DNA of 64,000 nucleotides from positions 434,001-498,000 of the forward strand of contig NZ_BNBM01000005.1 of assembly GCF_014655715.1 (NCBI RefSeq), written 5' to 3'. Positions 16,159 to 23,511 of the stretch are shown here, piece by piece (within the stretch, counting starts at the first letter, position 1; every line of letters starts with the position of its first letter). Source of the stretch: Streptomyces lanatus (GTDB taxonomy: Bacteria; Actinomycetota; Actinomycetes; Streptomycetales; Streptomycetaceae). A program made the translations under genes and the position numbers. Under the pieces are notes generated by a model that was given only the letters and a program-made list of their open reading frames with translations, was not told where the DNA came from and searched no databases.

Positions 16159-16247
16159 GGAGAGCGCTCGCATTCTTCGTAGAAGTTCTGGGCGGTGGAG
16201 GTCTACTCCGCCGATCTTAGGTAGAACGGCTCCACAGCCATCGGTTT

Positions 16248-16266
16248 GGTTTGAGGTACTCAAACC
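16248..16266. promoter_or_regulatory. Perfect palindrome over importer promoter, putative operator
   Basis: GGTTTGAG, a GTA centre and CTCAAACC form a perfect 8-bp inverted repeat. It overlaps the -35 of the promoter below, so a bound regulator would block the importer and possibly the divergent aminotransferase too. No regulator gene adjoins it. The size and centre suit a GntR-type dimer, but that is a guess. Confidence 0.6.
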
Positions 16267-16278
16267 CTTCCTTATAAT
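16250..16278 (+). promoter_or_regulatory. Sigma-70-like promoter of the amino acid importer operon
   Basis: A perfect TATAAT at 16273-16278 is preceded by TTTGAG at 16250-16255 with a 17-bp spacer. It lies 33 bp upstream of the substrate-binding protein GTG, and a strong AGGAGG-type site follows. Such a consensus -10 is rare in this GC-rich sequence. Confidence 0.65.
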
Positions 16279-16311
16279 CGGAACCCACAGTTCCCTGACA
16301 GGAGGCTCCCC

Positions 16312-17163
16312 GTGAAGACGACCCTCGGGCGCCGGACCCGCGTTCTGGCCGCCACCACCGCGACGGCCGGGCTGGTGCTCGTGGCCGGCTGCTCCTCCGA
16401 CGACAGCGGTGGCGGTGGCACGAAGACGGCCGCCGGCGGTGTCGAGCTCGTCAAGGCGGGCCAGCTCACCACCTGCACCCACCTGCCCTACCCGCCCTTC
16501 CAGTCGGAGATCGACGGCAAGGTGCAGGGCTTCGACGTCTCGCTGATCGACCTGGTCGCGGACGACCTGGGAGTGAAGCAGGTCATCGTCGACCAGCCCT
16601 TCGAGAACTTCAAGACCGGCGGCTCTCTCAACGCCGGCAGCTGCGACCTCGCCGCCGCCGGCATGACCATCACCGAGGAGCGCAAGAAGAACGTCGACTT
16701 CTCCGACCCGTACTTCGACGCCACCCAGGCCGTCCTGGTCGACAAGAAGAGCGGCATCACGTCCTTCGCCGGTCTCAAGGGCAAGAAGGTCGGCGCCCAG
16801 GCGCAGACCACCGGTGAGGACTACGCCAAGAGCAAGGGCCTGGACCCGGTGTCCTTCGAGTCCTCCGACGCCGTCATCAACGGCCTGCGCTCCGGCCAGG
16901 TCGAGGCCGTCGTCATCGACTACCCGGTCGTCCAGGGCTGGCTGAAGGACAAGGCCAACGCCGACGCCTTCAAGGTCGCCGAGCAGGTCAACACCGGCGA
17001 GCAGTACGGCTTCACGGTGAAGAAGGGCAACACCAAGCTCCTCGCGGCCATCAACAAGGCCCTCACGGACGCGAAGGCCGACGGTACGTACAAGAAGCTG
17101 TACGAGCAGTGGATCGGGCCGTACGACCAGGCCGCCGCGTCCGCTTCTCCGTCCGCCTCATGA
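16312..17163 (+). CDS. Amino acid ABC transporter substrate-binding lipoprotein
   Basis: This family 3 (polar amino acid/opine type) periplasmic-binding-fold protein of 283 residues is anchored outside the membrane as a lipoprotein. The signal peptide has an Arg-rich n-region, a hydrophobic core and the lipobox LVAGC (Cys at about residue 27). The first lobe holds LTTCTHLPYPPFQ and GFDVSLIDLVADDLG, and the hinge-region motif AAAGMTITEERKKNVDFSDPYFDA is diagnostic of the family. A C-terminal Ala/Ser-rich tail (AAASASPSAS) is low-complexity. It starts at GTG 16312, just after a TATAAT promoter. The ligand is probably a polar or basic amino acid or a related amine. Confidence 0.92.
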   Translation: MKTTLGRRTRVLAATTATAGLVLVAGCSSDDSGGGGTKTAAGGVELVKAGQLTTCTHLPYPPFQSEIDGKVQGFDVSLIDLVADDLGVKQVIVDQPFENFKTGGSLNAGSCDLAAAGMTITEERKKNVDFSDPYFDATQAVLVDKKSGITSFAGLKGKKVGAQAQTTGEDYAKSKGLDPVSFESSDAVINGLRSGQVEAVVIDYPVVQGWLKDKANADAFKVAEQVNTGEQYGFTVKKGNTKLLAAINKALTDAKADGTYKKLYEQWIGPYDQAAASASPSAS

Positions 17164-17993
17164 CCGGCGCGGACGTACCGCTCCAGCCCAGGAAGAAGGG
17201 CCTCACCCGGCGCCAGAAGCGCAGTCTGTCGCGCGGCGTCCAGTACGTCGTCTTCGTCGCGGCCGTGGTCGCCTTCGCGGTCGCGGCCGACTGGGGGCGG
17301 CTGAAGAACCAGTTCGCGCAAGGGTCCATCGCCCGGGAGATGTTCCCGGACGTCATCACCCTCGCGCTGAAGAACACCGTGCTGTACACCGTGTCCGGCT
17401 TCGCCGTCGGACTGGTCCTCGGCATGGTGATCGCGCTGATGCGGCTGTCGTCCGTGGGGCCGTACCGCTGGCTCGCCGGTATCTACATCGAGATCTTCCG
17501 CGGCCTGCCCGCCCTGCTGATCTTCATCTTCATCGGGGTCGCCGTACCGCTCGCCTTCCCGGGGACCGAGATCCCGGGCGGGACCTACGGCAAGGTCGCC
17601 CTCGCGCTCGGCCTGGTCGCCGCCGCCTACATGGCGGAGACCATCCGCGCGGGCATCCAGGCGGTGCCCAAGGGGCAGATGGAGGCGGCGCGCTCGCTCG
17701 GCTTCTCGCCGGCCCGCGCCATGATCTCGATCATCATCCCGCAGGCGTTCCGGATCATCCTGCCGCCGCTCACCAACGAACTCGTCCTGCTGTTCAAGGA
17801 CTCCTCGCTGGTGCTGTTCCTCGGTGTCACGCTGGAGGAGCGCGAGCTGTCGAAGTTCGGCCGTGATCTGGCCAGCCAGACCGCCAACTCCACGCCGATC
17901 CTGGTCGCGGGCCTGTGCTATCTGCTGGTCACGATCCCGCTCGGCTTCGTCGTACGCCGTATGGAGGCCAAGGCCCAGGAGGCCGTCAAGTGA
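17160..17993 (+). CDS. Amino acid ABC transporter permease
   Basis: This HisMQ-type integral membrane permease of 277 residues starts at ATG 17160, overlapping the stop of the binding protein (ATGA); the frame is open upstream, but that extension would lie inside the previous gene. The cytoplasmic N-terminus PLQPRKKGLTRRQKRSLSRG is followed by five or so helices. The EAA coupling loop is MEAARSLGFSPARAMISIIIPQAF, with ALGLVAAAYMAETIRAGIQAVPKGQ before it, as in glutamine/glutamate permeases. Only one permease gene is present, so it must act as a homodimer. Confidence 0.93.
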   Translation: MTGADVPLQPRKKGLTRRQKRSLSRGVQYVVFVAAVVAFAVAADWGRLKNQFAQGSIAREMFPDVITLALKNTVLYTVSGFAVGLVLGMVIALMRLSSVGPYRWLAGIYIEIFRGLPALLIFIFIGVAVPLAFPGTEIPGGTYGKVALALGLVAAAYMAETIRAGIQAVPKGQMEAARSLGFSPARAMISIIIPQAFRIILPPLTNELVLLFKDSSLVLFLGVTLEERELSKFGRDLASQTANSTPILVAGLCYLLVTIPLGFVVRRMEAKAQEAVK

Positions 17994-18784
17994 GTACCAG
18001 GGCAGAGATCGAAGTCCGCGGCCTGCACAAGTCCTTCGGCGACAACGAGGTGCTGCGCGGTATCGACCTGGAGATCGGGCAGGGCGAAGTCGTGTGCGTC
18101 ATCGGCCCGTCCGGCTCGGGCAAGTCGACGCTGCTGCGCTGCGTCAACCTGCTGGAGGAGCCCAGCAAGGGGCAGGTCTTCGTCGGCGGCACCGAGCTCA
18201 CCGACCCGGACGTCGACATCGACGCCGTACGCCGCCGTATCGGCATGGTCTTCCAGCAGTTCAACCTGTTCCCGCACCTCACGGTGACCGAGAACCTCAG
18301 CCTGCCGCAGCGCCGGGTCCTTGGGCGCGACAAGGCGACCGCCGCGAGGATCGCCGCCGAGAACCTGGAGCGGGTCGGTCTCTCCGAGAAGGCGACCGCC
18401 TACCCGGCGTCCCTCTCCGGCGGCCAGCAGCAGCGCGTCGCCATCGCCCGCGCGCTCGCCATGGGCCCCGAGGTGATGCTCTTCGACGAGCCGACGTCCG
18501 CGCTCGACCCCGAGCTGGTGGGGGACGTCCTCGCCGTCATGCGCATGCTCGCCAACGAGGGCATGACGATGATGGTCGTCACCCATGAGATGACCTTCGC
18601 CCGCGAGGTCGCCGACCGGGTCGTCTTCATGGACGGCGGAGTGATCGTGGAGGACGGCACCCCGGCCCAGGTCATCGGCAACCCGACCCACGAGCGGACC
18701 CGCCACTTCCTCTCCCGGCTGCTGGACCCGGCGATGGCCGAGGTCGAGGAAGAGACCTCCGACCAGGTGGGCAAGACCGAGTAG
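17990..18784 (+). CDS. Amino acid ABC transporter ATP-binding protein
   Basis: This 264-residue GlnQ-type ATPase powers the importer. Walker A is GPSGSGKSTLLRCVN, the Q-loop is MVFQQFNLFPHLTVTEN, the signature is LSGGQQQRVAIARAL, Walker B is VMLFDEPTSALDPELVG, and the switch histidine is in VVTHEMTFAREVADR. The GTG start at 17990 overlaps the permease stop (GTGA). A short acidic tail (EVEEETSDQVGKTE) follows. All three importer genes are translationally coupled or tightly spaced. Confidence 0.95.
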   Translation: MSTRAEIEVRGLHKSFGDNEVLRGIDLEIGQGEVVCVIGPSGSGKSTLLRCVNLLEEPSKGQVFVGGTELTDPDVDIDAVRRRIGMVFQQFNLFPHLTVTENLSLPQRRVLGRDKATAARIAAENLERVGLSEKATAYPASLSGGQQQRVAIARALAMGPEVMLFDEPTSALDPELVGDVLAVMRMLANEGMTMMVVTHEMTFAREVADRVVFMDGGVIVEDGTPAQVIGNPTHERTRHFLSRLLDPAMAEVEEETSDQVGKTE

Positions 18785-18805
18785 CGGGTCATTAGTGTGC
18801 GGTAC

Positions 18806-19897
18806 ATGAGCGAACGCGCGGTGCTGCACGTGAAGGGCCGGATCCTCGTCGGTCCGGACGACGTCCGGGACGAGCTGTGGGTCGTCGACGGGCGGATCTC
18901 CTACGACCGTCCCGTCGACGCCCGGGACATCCGTACCGTCGAGGGCTGGGCCCTGCCCGGCCTCGTCGACGCGCACTGCCATGTCGGGCTCGGCGCGCAC
19001 GGACCGGTCGACGACGACGTGGCGGAGAAGCAGGCCCTCACCGACCGCGACGCGGGCGCCCTGCTGATCCGCGACGCCGGCTCGCCCTCCGACACCCGCT
19101 GGGTCGACGACCGCGAGGACCTGCCGAAGATCATCAGGGCGGGCCGGCACATCGCCCGCACCCGCCGCTACATCCGCGGCTACGCCCATGAGATCGAACC
19201 GGAGGACCTGGTCGCCTATGTCGCCCAGGAGGCCCGGCGCGGCGACGGCTGGGTCAAGCTGGTCGGCGACTGGATCGACCGCGACCTGGGGGATCTGGCC
19301 CCCACCTGGCCCCGTGCGGCGGTCGAGGCGGGCATAGCCGAGGCCCACCGGCTGGGCGCCCGGGTCACCGCGCACTGTTTCGCCGAGAGCTCGCTGCGCG
19401 ATCTGGTCGAGGCGGGCATCGACTGCATCGAGCACGCGACGGGGCTGACGGAGGAACTGATCCCGTTGTTCGCCGAGCGGGGAGTCGCCATCGTCCCCAC
19501 GCTCGTCAATATCGCGACCTTCCCGAAGCTGGCCGACGGGGGCGAGTCGAGGTACCCGCGCTGGTCGGCCCATATGCGCCGGCTGTACGAACGCCGTTAC
19601 GACACGGTGCGCTCCGCCTACGACGCCGGGATCCCTGTGTTCGTCGGCACCGACGCCGGTGGCACGCTGCCGCACGGGTTGGTGGCGGCGGAGGTGGAGG
19701 AGCTGGTCACTGCTGGGATTCCTGCGGTGGAGGCGCTTGCGGCTACGACGTGGGGGGCTCGGGCTTGGCTGGGGCGACCGGGGCTTGAGGAGGGGGCTGC
19801 GGCCGATCTCGTGGTGTATGAGAGTGATCCGCGGGCTGATGTGCGGGTGTTGGGGGCGCCTCGGCGGGTGGTGTTGAACGGGCGGGTGCTGGGCTGA
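18806..19897 (+). CDS. Amidohydrolase family protein
   Basis: This metal-dependent hydrolase of the amidohydrolase (TIM-barrel) superfamily has 363 residues from the ATG at 18806. The metal ligands are visible: HxH in GLVDAHCHVGLG, His in ARVTAHCFAE, His in DCIEHATGLT and the catalytic Asp in VFVGTDAGGTLPHG. The N-terminal small beta domain (VLHVKGRILVGPDDV) and the C-terminal return strand (ADLVVYESDPRADV) fit imidazolonepropionase-like members that cleave cyclic amides or ureas. It begins 21 bp after the ABC ATPase stop, so it probably acts on the imported compound or its aminotransferase product. This is inference. Confidence 0.88.
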   Translation: MSERAVLHVKGRILVGPDDVRDELWVVDGRISYDRPVDARDIRTVEGWALPGLVDAHCHVGLGAHGPVDDDVAEKQALTDRDAGALLIRDAGSPSDTRWVDDREDLPKIIRAGRHIARTRRYIRGYAHEIEPEDLVAYVAQEARRGDGWVKLVGDWIDRDLGDLAPTWPRAAVEAGIAEAHRLGARVTAHCFAESSLRDLVEAGIDCIEHATGLTEELIPLFAERGVAIVPTLVNIATFPKLADGGESRYPRWSAHMRRLYERRYDTVRSAYDAGIPVFVGTDAGGTLPHGLVAAEVEELVTAGIPAVEALAATTWGARAWLGRPGLEEGAAADLVVYESDPRADVRVLGAPRRVVLNGRVLG

Positions 19898-19930
19898 GTC
19901 AGGTCGTCGTTTGTCTGCGGGGCCGGTGGG

Positions 19931-19983
19931 GGCTGGTCGCGCCCACGTGGCGGAGCCGCAAATCGATACGGCCCCGCGCCCCT
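19931..19983 (+). repeat. Dispersed 3'-end repeat, copy A
   Basis: This 53-bp sequence matches 50 of 53 positions of the copy at 26236-26288: GGCTGGTCGCGCCCACG, then GGCGGAGCCGCA, ATCGATAC and GCCCCGCGCCCCT. It starts 33 bp after the amidohydrolase stop. GGCnGAGCC and the CCC/GGG ends give small stems. The family is common in Streptomyces intergenic DNA. Confidence 0.75.
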
Positions 19984-20006
19984 GAAGGGCGTGGCCGAAC
20001 CGCGAC

Positions 20007-20411
20007 TCAAGAAGCCGCCGCCTCCGCGAACACCTCCCGCGCGACCCCATAACTCTCGAACGCCCTTGCCGCCCCCGCATACGCCTCGATATGGATGAAC
20101 GCCTCCACGATCTCCTCCGGCGTGACCCCGTTGTTGAGCGCGATGCGCAGTTGCCCGCGCAGTGGTTCGAGCGTGCCCAGGGTCGCGGCGATCGTCACCG
20201 ACAGCAGGGCGCGGGTGCGGGTGTCGAGGATGTCGGTCCGGGGCCATGCGTCGCCGAAGGTGTGCACCGTGGCGAGGCGCTTGAAGTCCGCCGCGTTGGC
20301 GGGCTCTCCCGCGCCGGGCTCAAGGAACCGTTCCAACGGCATGCCGAGCAATCGCTCGGCCGTCCGGAGCGCGGTCGTGTAGTCCCGGTCCTCGGTTTCG
20401 TCAGCCATCAT
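20007..20411 (-). CDS. Carboxymuconolactone decarboxylase-like (AhpD-fold) protein
   Basis: This small 134-residue all-helical protein of the CMD/AhpD superfamily contains the family core TRTRALLSVTIAATLGTLEPLRGQLRIALNNGVTPEEIVEAFIHIEAYAGAARAFES. It lacks the CxxC redox pair of AhpD, so it resembles the gamma-carboxymuconolactone decarboxylase branch, whose actinobacterial members mostly have unknown substrates. It may start at ATG 20411 or the adjacent ATG 20408; GAAGGGA precedes. It is convergent with the importer/amidohydrolase operon, so it is not certain to belong to that pathway. Confidence 0.82.
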   Translation of the reverse strand: MMADETEDRDYTTALRTAERLLGMPLERFLEPGAGEPANAADFKRLATVHTFGDAWPRTDILDTRTRALLSVTIAATLGTLEPLRGQLRIALNNGVTPEEIVEAFIHIEAYAGAARAFESYGVAREVFAEAAAS

Positions 20412-20593
20412 GCTTCCCTTCGCGCCGGACAGTCTGTTGACTCAGCGTAACCAGTCGTCGCTCCATATCGTTGCGCACTCCCGCCCCCGCGCCCACCGTC
20501 AACGCGCGCGCTCGCACACACGGGGATACAGAGGTGACTTCGGGGAACACCCGTGCCTGGAGAATCGAAAATCTTCACGGGGAAGTCACGTTG

Positions 20594-20628
20594 GAGTGAA
20601 CTGGCAGCGGAATGCTGACTGTTCACTC
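20594..20628. promoter_or_regulatory. Inverted repeat GAGTGAAC/GTTCACTC upstream of surface protein
   Basis: Two perfect 8-bp arms are separated by 19 bp, 55 bp before the start of the LAETGG protein gene. The right arm GTTCACTC resembles one PHO-box unit, but no direct repeat follows. It may be an operator or an mRNA leader hairpin. Confidence 0.35.
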
Positions 20629-20682
20629 TCAGTGCGCAATTCTTGCCGGGTCCCGAGCAAGTCTCCACTGGGGGTCCCCACC

Positions 20683-21591
20683 TTGAACGGCAAGAATTTC
20701 CGCTTCCCCGTACGCCGTCTCGCCACCGTCGCGACGGCCACCGCCCTGACCGCCGGTCCCGCGGTCCTGGCCGCCGCGGGCACCGCGCACGCGACCGGTG
20801 ACGAGGGCCGTGCGAGCGCCGTGGTGCTGCGCACCGGGCTCGACGTATCCCTGCTCAACAAGACCGTGAACGTCCCGCTCGCGGTCTCCCTGAACGAGGT
20901 CCAGGCGCCGCAGAGCGCCGAGAAGACGACGCTGACGGCCAAGCTGAACGGCGTCGACGGCGGCCAGCGCTTCAGTGTCCTGGACGCCGAGGTCGCCAAG
21001 TCGAAGGCCACGGTCGAGGACGGCAAGGCCGAGGGCTACACCAACCTCGCCCACGCCAAGGTCCATGTCCCCGGTCTGCCGCTGCTCTCGCTCATCGAGG
21101 TCGGCGAGGTCACCTCCAAGGCCACCTGTGAGGCCGGGAAGGAGCCGACCGCGTCGTCCAACCTCCTGGGCGACGTCACCGTACTGGGCAAGAAGGTCAC
21201 GCTCACCGCCGGCGGCACCACCAAGGTCGAGGTGCCGGGCGTGGGCGAGGTGCGGCTCGACTACTCCAAGACGGAGCAGACGTCCCGTACGGCCGCCGCC
21301 ACGGCCCTCGAACTCAAGGTCTCCGTCAACCCGTTGAAGCTGAACGTCGCCGACGTCCAGGGCACCCTGACCCTGGCGAAGGCCACCTGCGAGACCCCGG
21401 CCGAGCCCGCCGCGCAGACCGACCCGGGGACCGACCCGGCCGGCGACGTGAAGCCCCAGGGTGAGGCCGCCGACGAGGGCCTCGCCGAGACCGGCGGCAG
21501 CTCCATGACGCCGTACATCGCGGGCGGCGCGGTCGCACTGCTGGTCGCGGGCGGGGGAGCGGTGGTGCTGGCCCGGCGCGGCAGGAACTGA
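20683..21591 (+). CDS. LAETGG-anchored surface protein (SCO1860-like)
   Basis: This sortase-anchored cell-surface protein has 302 residues if it starts at TTG 20683. That start is chosen because GGGGG lies 9 bases upstream and it gives a normal signal peptide (NFRFPVRRLATVATATALT, cut after AHA). The mature part holds two repeated beta-rich halves (VVLRTGLDVSLLNKTVNVPL and LELKVSVNPLKLNVADVQG). It then has a Pro/Asp-rich wall-spanning segment, the sortase E-type signal LAETGG, a hydrophobic stretch and the basic tail ARRGRN. It matches what I recall of the S. coelicolor SCO1860 group, of unknown function. A strong hairpin follows. Confidence 0.85.
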   Translation: MNGKNFRFPVRRLATVATATALTAGPAVLAAAGTAHATGDEGRASAVVLRTGLDVSLLNKTVNVPLAVSLNEVQAPQSAEKTTLTAKLNGVDGGQRFSVLDAEVAKSKATVEDGKAEGYTNLAHAKVHVPGLPLLSLIEVGEVTSKATCEAGKEPTASSNLLGDVTVLGKKVTLTAGGTTKVEVPGVGEVRLDYSKTEQTSRTAAATALELKVSVNPLKLNVADVQGTLTLAKATCETPAEPAAQTDPGTDPAGDVKPQGEAADEGLAETGGSSMTPYIAGGAVALLVAGGGAVVLARRGRN

Positions 21592-21611
21592 GCGGCCGCC
21601 GGAGCCGTACG

Positions 21612-21643
21612 GTCAACAGCCCTTCTCTGTCAGGGCTGTTGAC
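21612..21643 (+). terminator. Strong hairpin terminator after surface protein gene
   Basis: GTCAACAGCCCT and AGGGCTGTTGAC form a perfect 12-bp stem with an 8-base loop, 20 bp after the LAETGG gene stop and before the LacI-type operators of the next operon. There is no U-run, as is normal in Streptomyces. Confidence 0.8.
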
Positions 21644-21650
21644 TGCCGAC

Positions 21651-21664
21651 TGAAAACGTTTTAA
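21651..21664. promoter_or_regulatory. LacI-family operator 1
   Basis: TGAAAACGTTTTAA contains the perfect palindrome AAAACGTTTT with the central CG of LacI/CcpA-type operators. It lies 38 bp upstream of the first permease start. The likely ligand is the LacI protein encoded at 25170 in the same cluster. Confidence 0.7.
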
Positions 21665-21701
21665 CTTCCCCTCACTTCGTCTTCGAGAGGTGAGGGGACC
21701 C

Positions 21702-22598
21702 GTGGAGCGTAAACGCTTTCAATCCCGTGCGCTCCTCCTGCTCATGCTCCCCGGCCTCGTCTACTTCCTGCTCTTCCACTACGGCGCCCTGGCCGGCAAC
21801 CTCATCGCCTTCAAGGAGTACGTCCCCTTCGACGGCCTCTGGGGCAGCCCCTGGGTGGGCCTGGGCAACTTCCAACGGATGTTCCAGGACGCGGCGTTCT
21901 GGGACGCGGTCCTGAACACGCTGTGGATCGCCGTCCTCCAGCTCGTCTTCTACTTCCCGGTGCCCCTCGCCCTCGCCCTGCTGCTGCACAGCCTGACCTG
22001 GAGCACGGTCCGCCGGTTCGTGCAGTCGGTGGCGTATCTGCCGCACTTCATCTCGTGGGTGATCGTCGTCGCCCTGTTCCAGCAGGTCCTCGGCGACACC
22101 GGACTGCTCAACAACGCCCTGAGCGGCGCCGGACTGCACACCGTCGACATCATCGGCGACCCCGACGCCTTCCGCCCGCTCGTCGTCGCCCAGGTCATCT
22201 GGAAGGACGCCGGCTGGGGCACGATCATCTTCCTCGCCGCGCTCTCCCAGGTCGACGAGCAGCAGTACGAGGCCGCCGCGATCGACGGCGCGGGACCCTG
22301 GCGTCGCTTCTGGCATGTCACGCTGCCCGCCATCCGCCCGGTGATCGTGCTGCTGCTGATCATGCGGCTCGGCGAGATCCTCTCCGTCGGCTTCGAGCAG
22401 ATGCTGCTCCAGCGCGACGCGGTCGGCCCGCAGGCCGCCGAGATCATCGACACCTTCGTCTACTACCAGGGCATCGTCGGCGGCGACTACGGATTCGCCG
22501 CCGCCGCGGGCCTGTTCAAGGGCGTCATCGGCGCGCTCCTCGTCTACGCCGCCAACAAGGTCGCCCACCGCCTCGGCGAACAGGGGGTCTACAAGTGA
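21702..22598 (+). CDS. Carbohydrate ABC transporter permease 1
   Basis: This MalF/LplB-type permease of 298 residues has a GTG start at 21702 that follows GAGAGGTGAGGGG; an in-frame GTG at 21690 is also possible. Helices begin at ALLLLMLPGLVYFLLFHYG. The CUT1-subfamily lipid/oligosaccharide signature PWVGLGNFQRMFQD and the EAA loop QYEAAAIDGAGPWRRFWHVTLPAIRP are visible. It works with the next permease and the downstream lipoprotein to import a sugar. No ATPase gene is in the cluster, so a shared ATPase such as MsiK, encoded elsewhere, is expected. Operator 2 overlaps codons 3-7. Confidence 0.92.
   Translation: MERKRFQSRALLLLMLPGLVYFLLFHYGALAGNLIAFKEYVPFDGLWGSPWVGLGNFQRMFQDAAFWDAVLNTLWIAVLQLVFYFPVPLALALLLHSLTWSTVRRFVQSVAYLPHFISWVIVVALFQQVLGDTGLLNNALSGAGLHTVDIIGDPDAFRPLVVAQVIWKDAGWGTIIFLAALSQVDEQQYEAAAIDGAGPWRRFWHVTLPAIRPVIVLLLIMRLGEILSVGFEQMLLQRDAVGPQAAEIIDTFVYYQGIVGGDYGFAAAAGLFKGVIGALLVYAANKVAHRLGEQGVYK
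21708..21721. promoter_or_regulatory. LacI-family operator 2 inside the first codons of the permease
   Basis: On the minus strand this reads TGAAAGCGTTTACG, a near match to the CcpA/LacI operator pattern. Its centre lies 57 bp from that of operator 1, so one tetramer or two dimers could bind across the start of the operon. Confidence 0.55.
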
Positions 22599-23482
22599 GC
22601 ACCCAGGTCCGTCCCGGGTGGATGGAGAAGCCCAAGCCGGTCACCCAGGCCGCGAAGGCGGTGGCCCTCGTCGCCGTCGTGCTCCTGGTCTGCGTCCCGT
22701 TCCTCGTCATCGTCTCGACCTCGCTGGCCTCCACCGACGAGGTCGTCGCGAACGGCGGCTGGGTGCTGTGGCCCACCGAACCCACCCTCGACGCCTACCG
22801 CGACATCCTCGACGGCGGCATCGTCACCCACGCCCTCGGCGTCAGCGCGGGCGTCACCCTCGCCGGCACCCTGCTCAGCCTTGCCTGCACGGTGACTCTT
22901 GCCTACGCCCTGTCCCGCCCCGGCGTCTTCGGCGGCCGCCCCGTCCTCCTGCTAGTGCTGTTCACGTTCCTCTTCCCGCCCGGCATGATCCCGAGCTTCC
23001 TCCTCGTCAAGGAGCTGGGCCTGCTGGACAGTTACGCCTCGCTGGTGCTGCCCGTCCTCGTCAACGTCTTCAACCTGGTCGTCCTGCGCGGCTTCTTCCA
23101 GGGCATCCCCGAGGAGCTGTACGAGGCGGCACGCCTGGACGGGGCGGGGGACTGGCGGGTGCTGTGGTCGGTCGTGCTTCCGCTGTCGAAGGCCGCGCTC
23201 GCCGTCGTGGGGCTCTTCTACGCGGTGGCGTACTGGAACTCCTGGTTCTACGCCTCCCTCTACCTGGAGAGCGACCACTGGCCCCTCCAGCAGGTCCTGC
23301 GCACCTACGTCATCGCGGGCTCCGGACTCACCGACGCCACCACCGGCGAGGGCACCGTCACCGCGCCGCAGACCGTGCAGATGGCGGTCCTGGTGATCGC
23401 CACCGTGCCGATCCTGATCGTCTATCCCTTCCTGCAGAAGTACTTCACCAAGGGCGTGCTCACCGGCGCCATCAAGAGCTGA
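22595..23482 (+). CDS. Carbohydrate ABC transporter permease 2
   Basis: This MalG/LplC-type permease of 295 residues has a GTG start at 22595 overlapping the first permease stop (GTGA). The helices and the coupling loop ELYEAARLDGAGDWRVLWSVVLPLSKAAL are clear, and FPPGMIPSFLLVKELGLLDSYASLVLP is typical of the LplC branch, which imports complex or acidic oligosaccharides. The C-terminus ends in KYFTKGVLTGAIKS, the standard ending of this family. Confidence 0.93.
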   Translation: MSTQVRPGWMEKPKPVTQAAKAVALVAVVLLVCVPFLVIVSTSLASTDEVVANGGWVLWPTEPTLDAYRDILDGGIVTHALGVSAGVTLAGTLLSLACTVTLAYALSRPGVFGGRPVLLLVLFTFLFPPGMIPSFLLVKELGLLDSYASLVLPVLVNVFNLVVLRGFFQGIPEELYEAARLDGAGDWRVLWSVVLPLSKAALAVVGLFYAVAYWNSWFYASLYLESDHWPLQQVLRTYVIAGSGLTDATTGEGTVTAPQTVQMAVLVIATVPILIVYPFLQKYFTKGVLTGAIKS

Positions 23483-23511
23483 CCCCAGCCGACAACGAGG
23501 TGATTCCATCC

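Noticed and set aside
20410..20682. N-terminal extension of the LAETGG protein back to 20410
   Set aside because: The extension would precede the signal peptide with 91 residues lacking any export feature, and overlaps the divergent CMD-like gene start.
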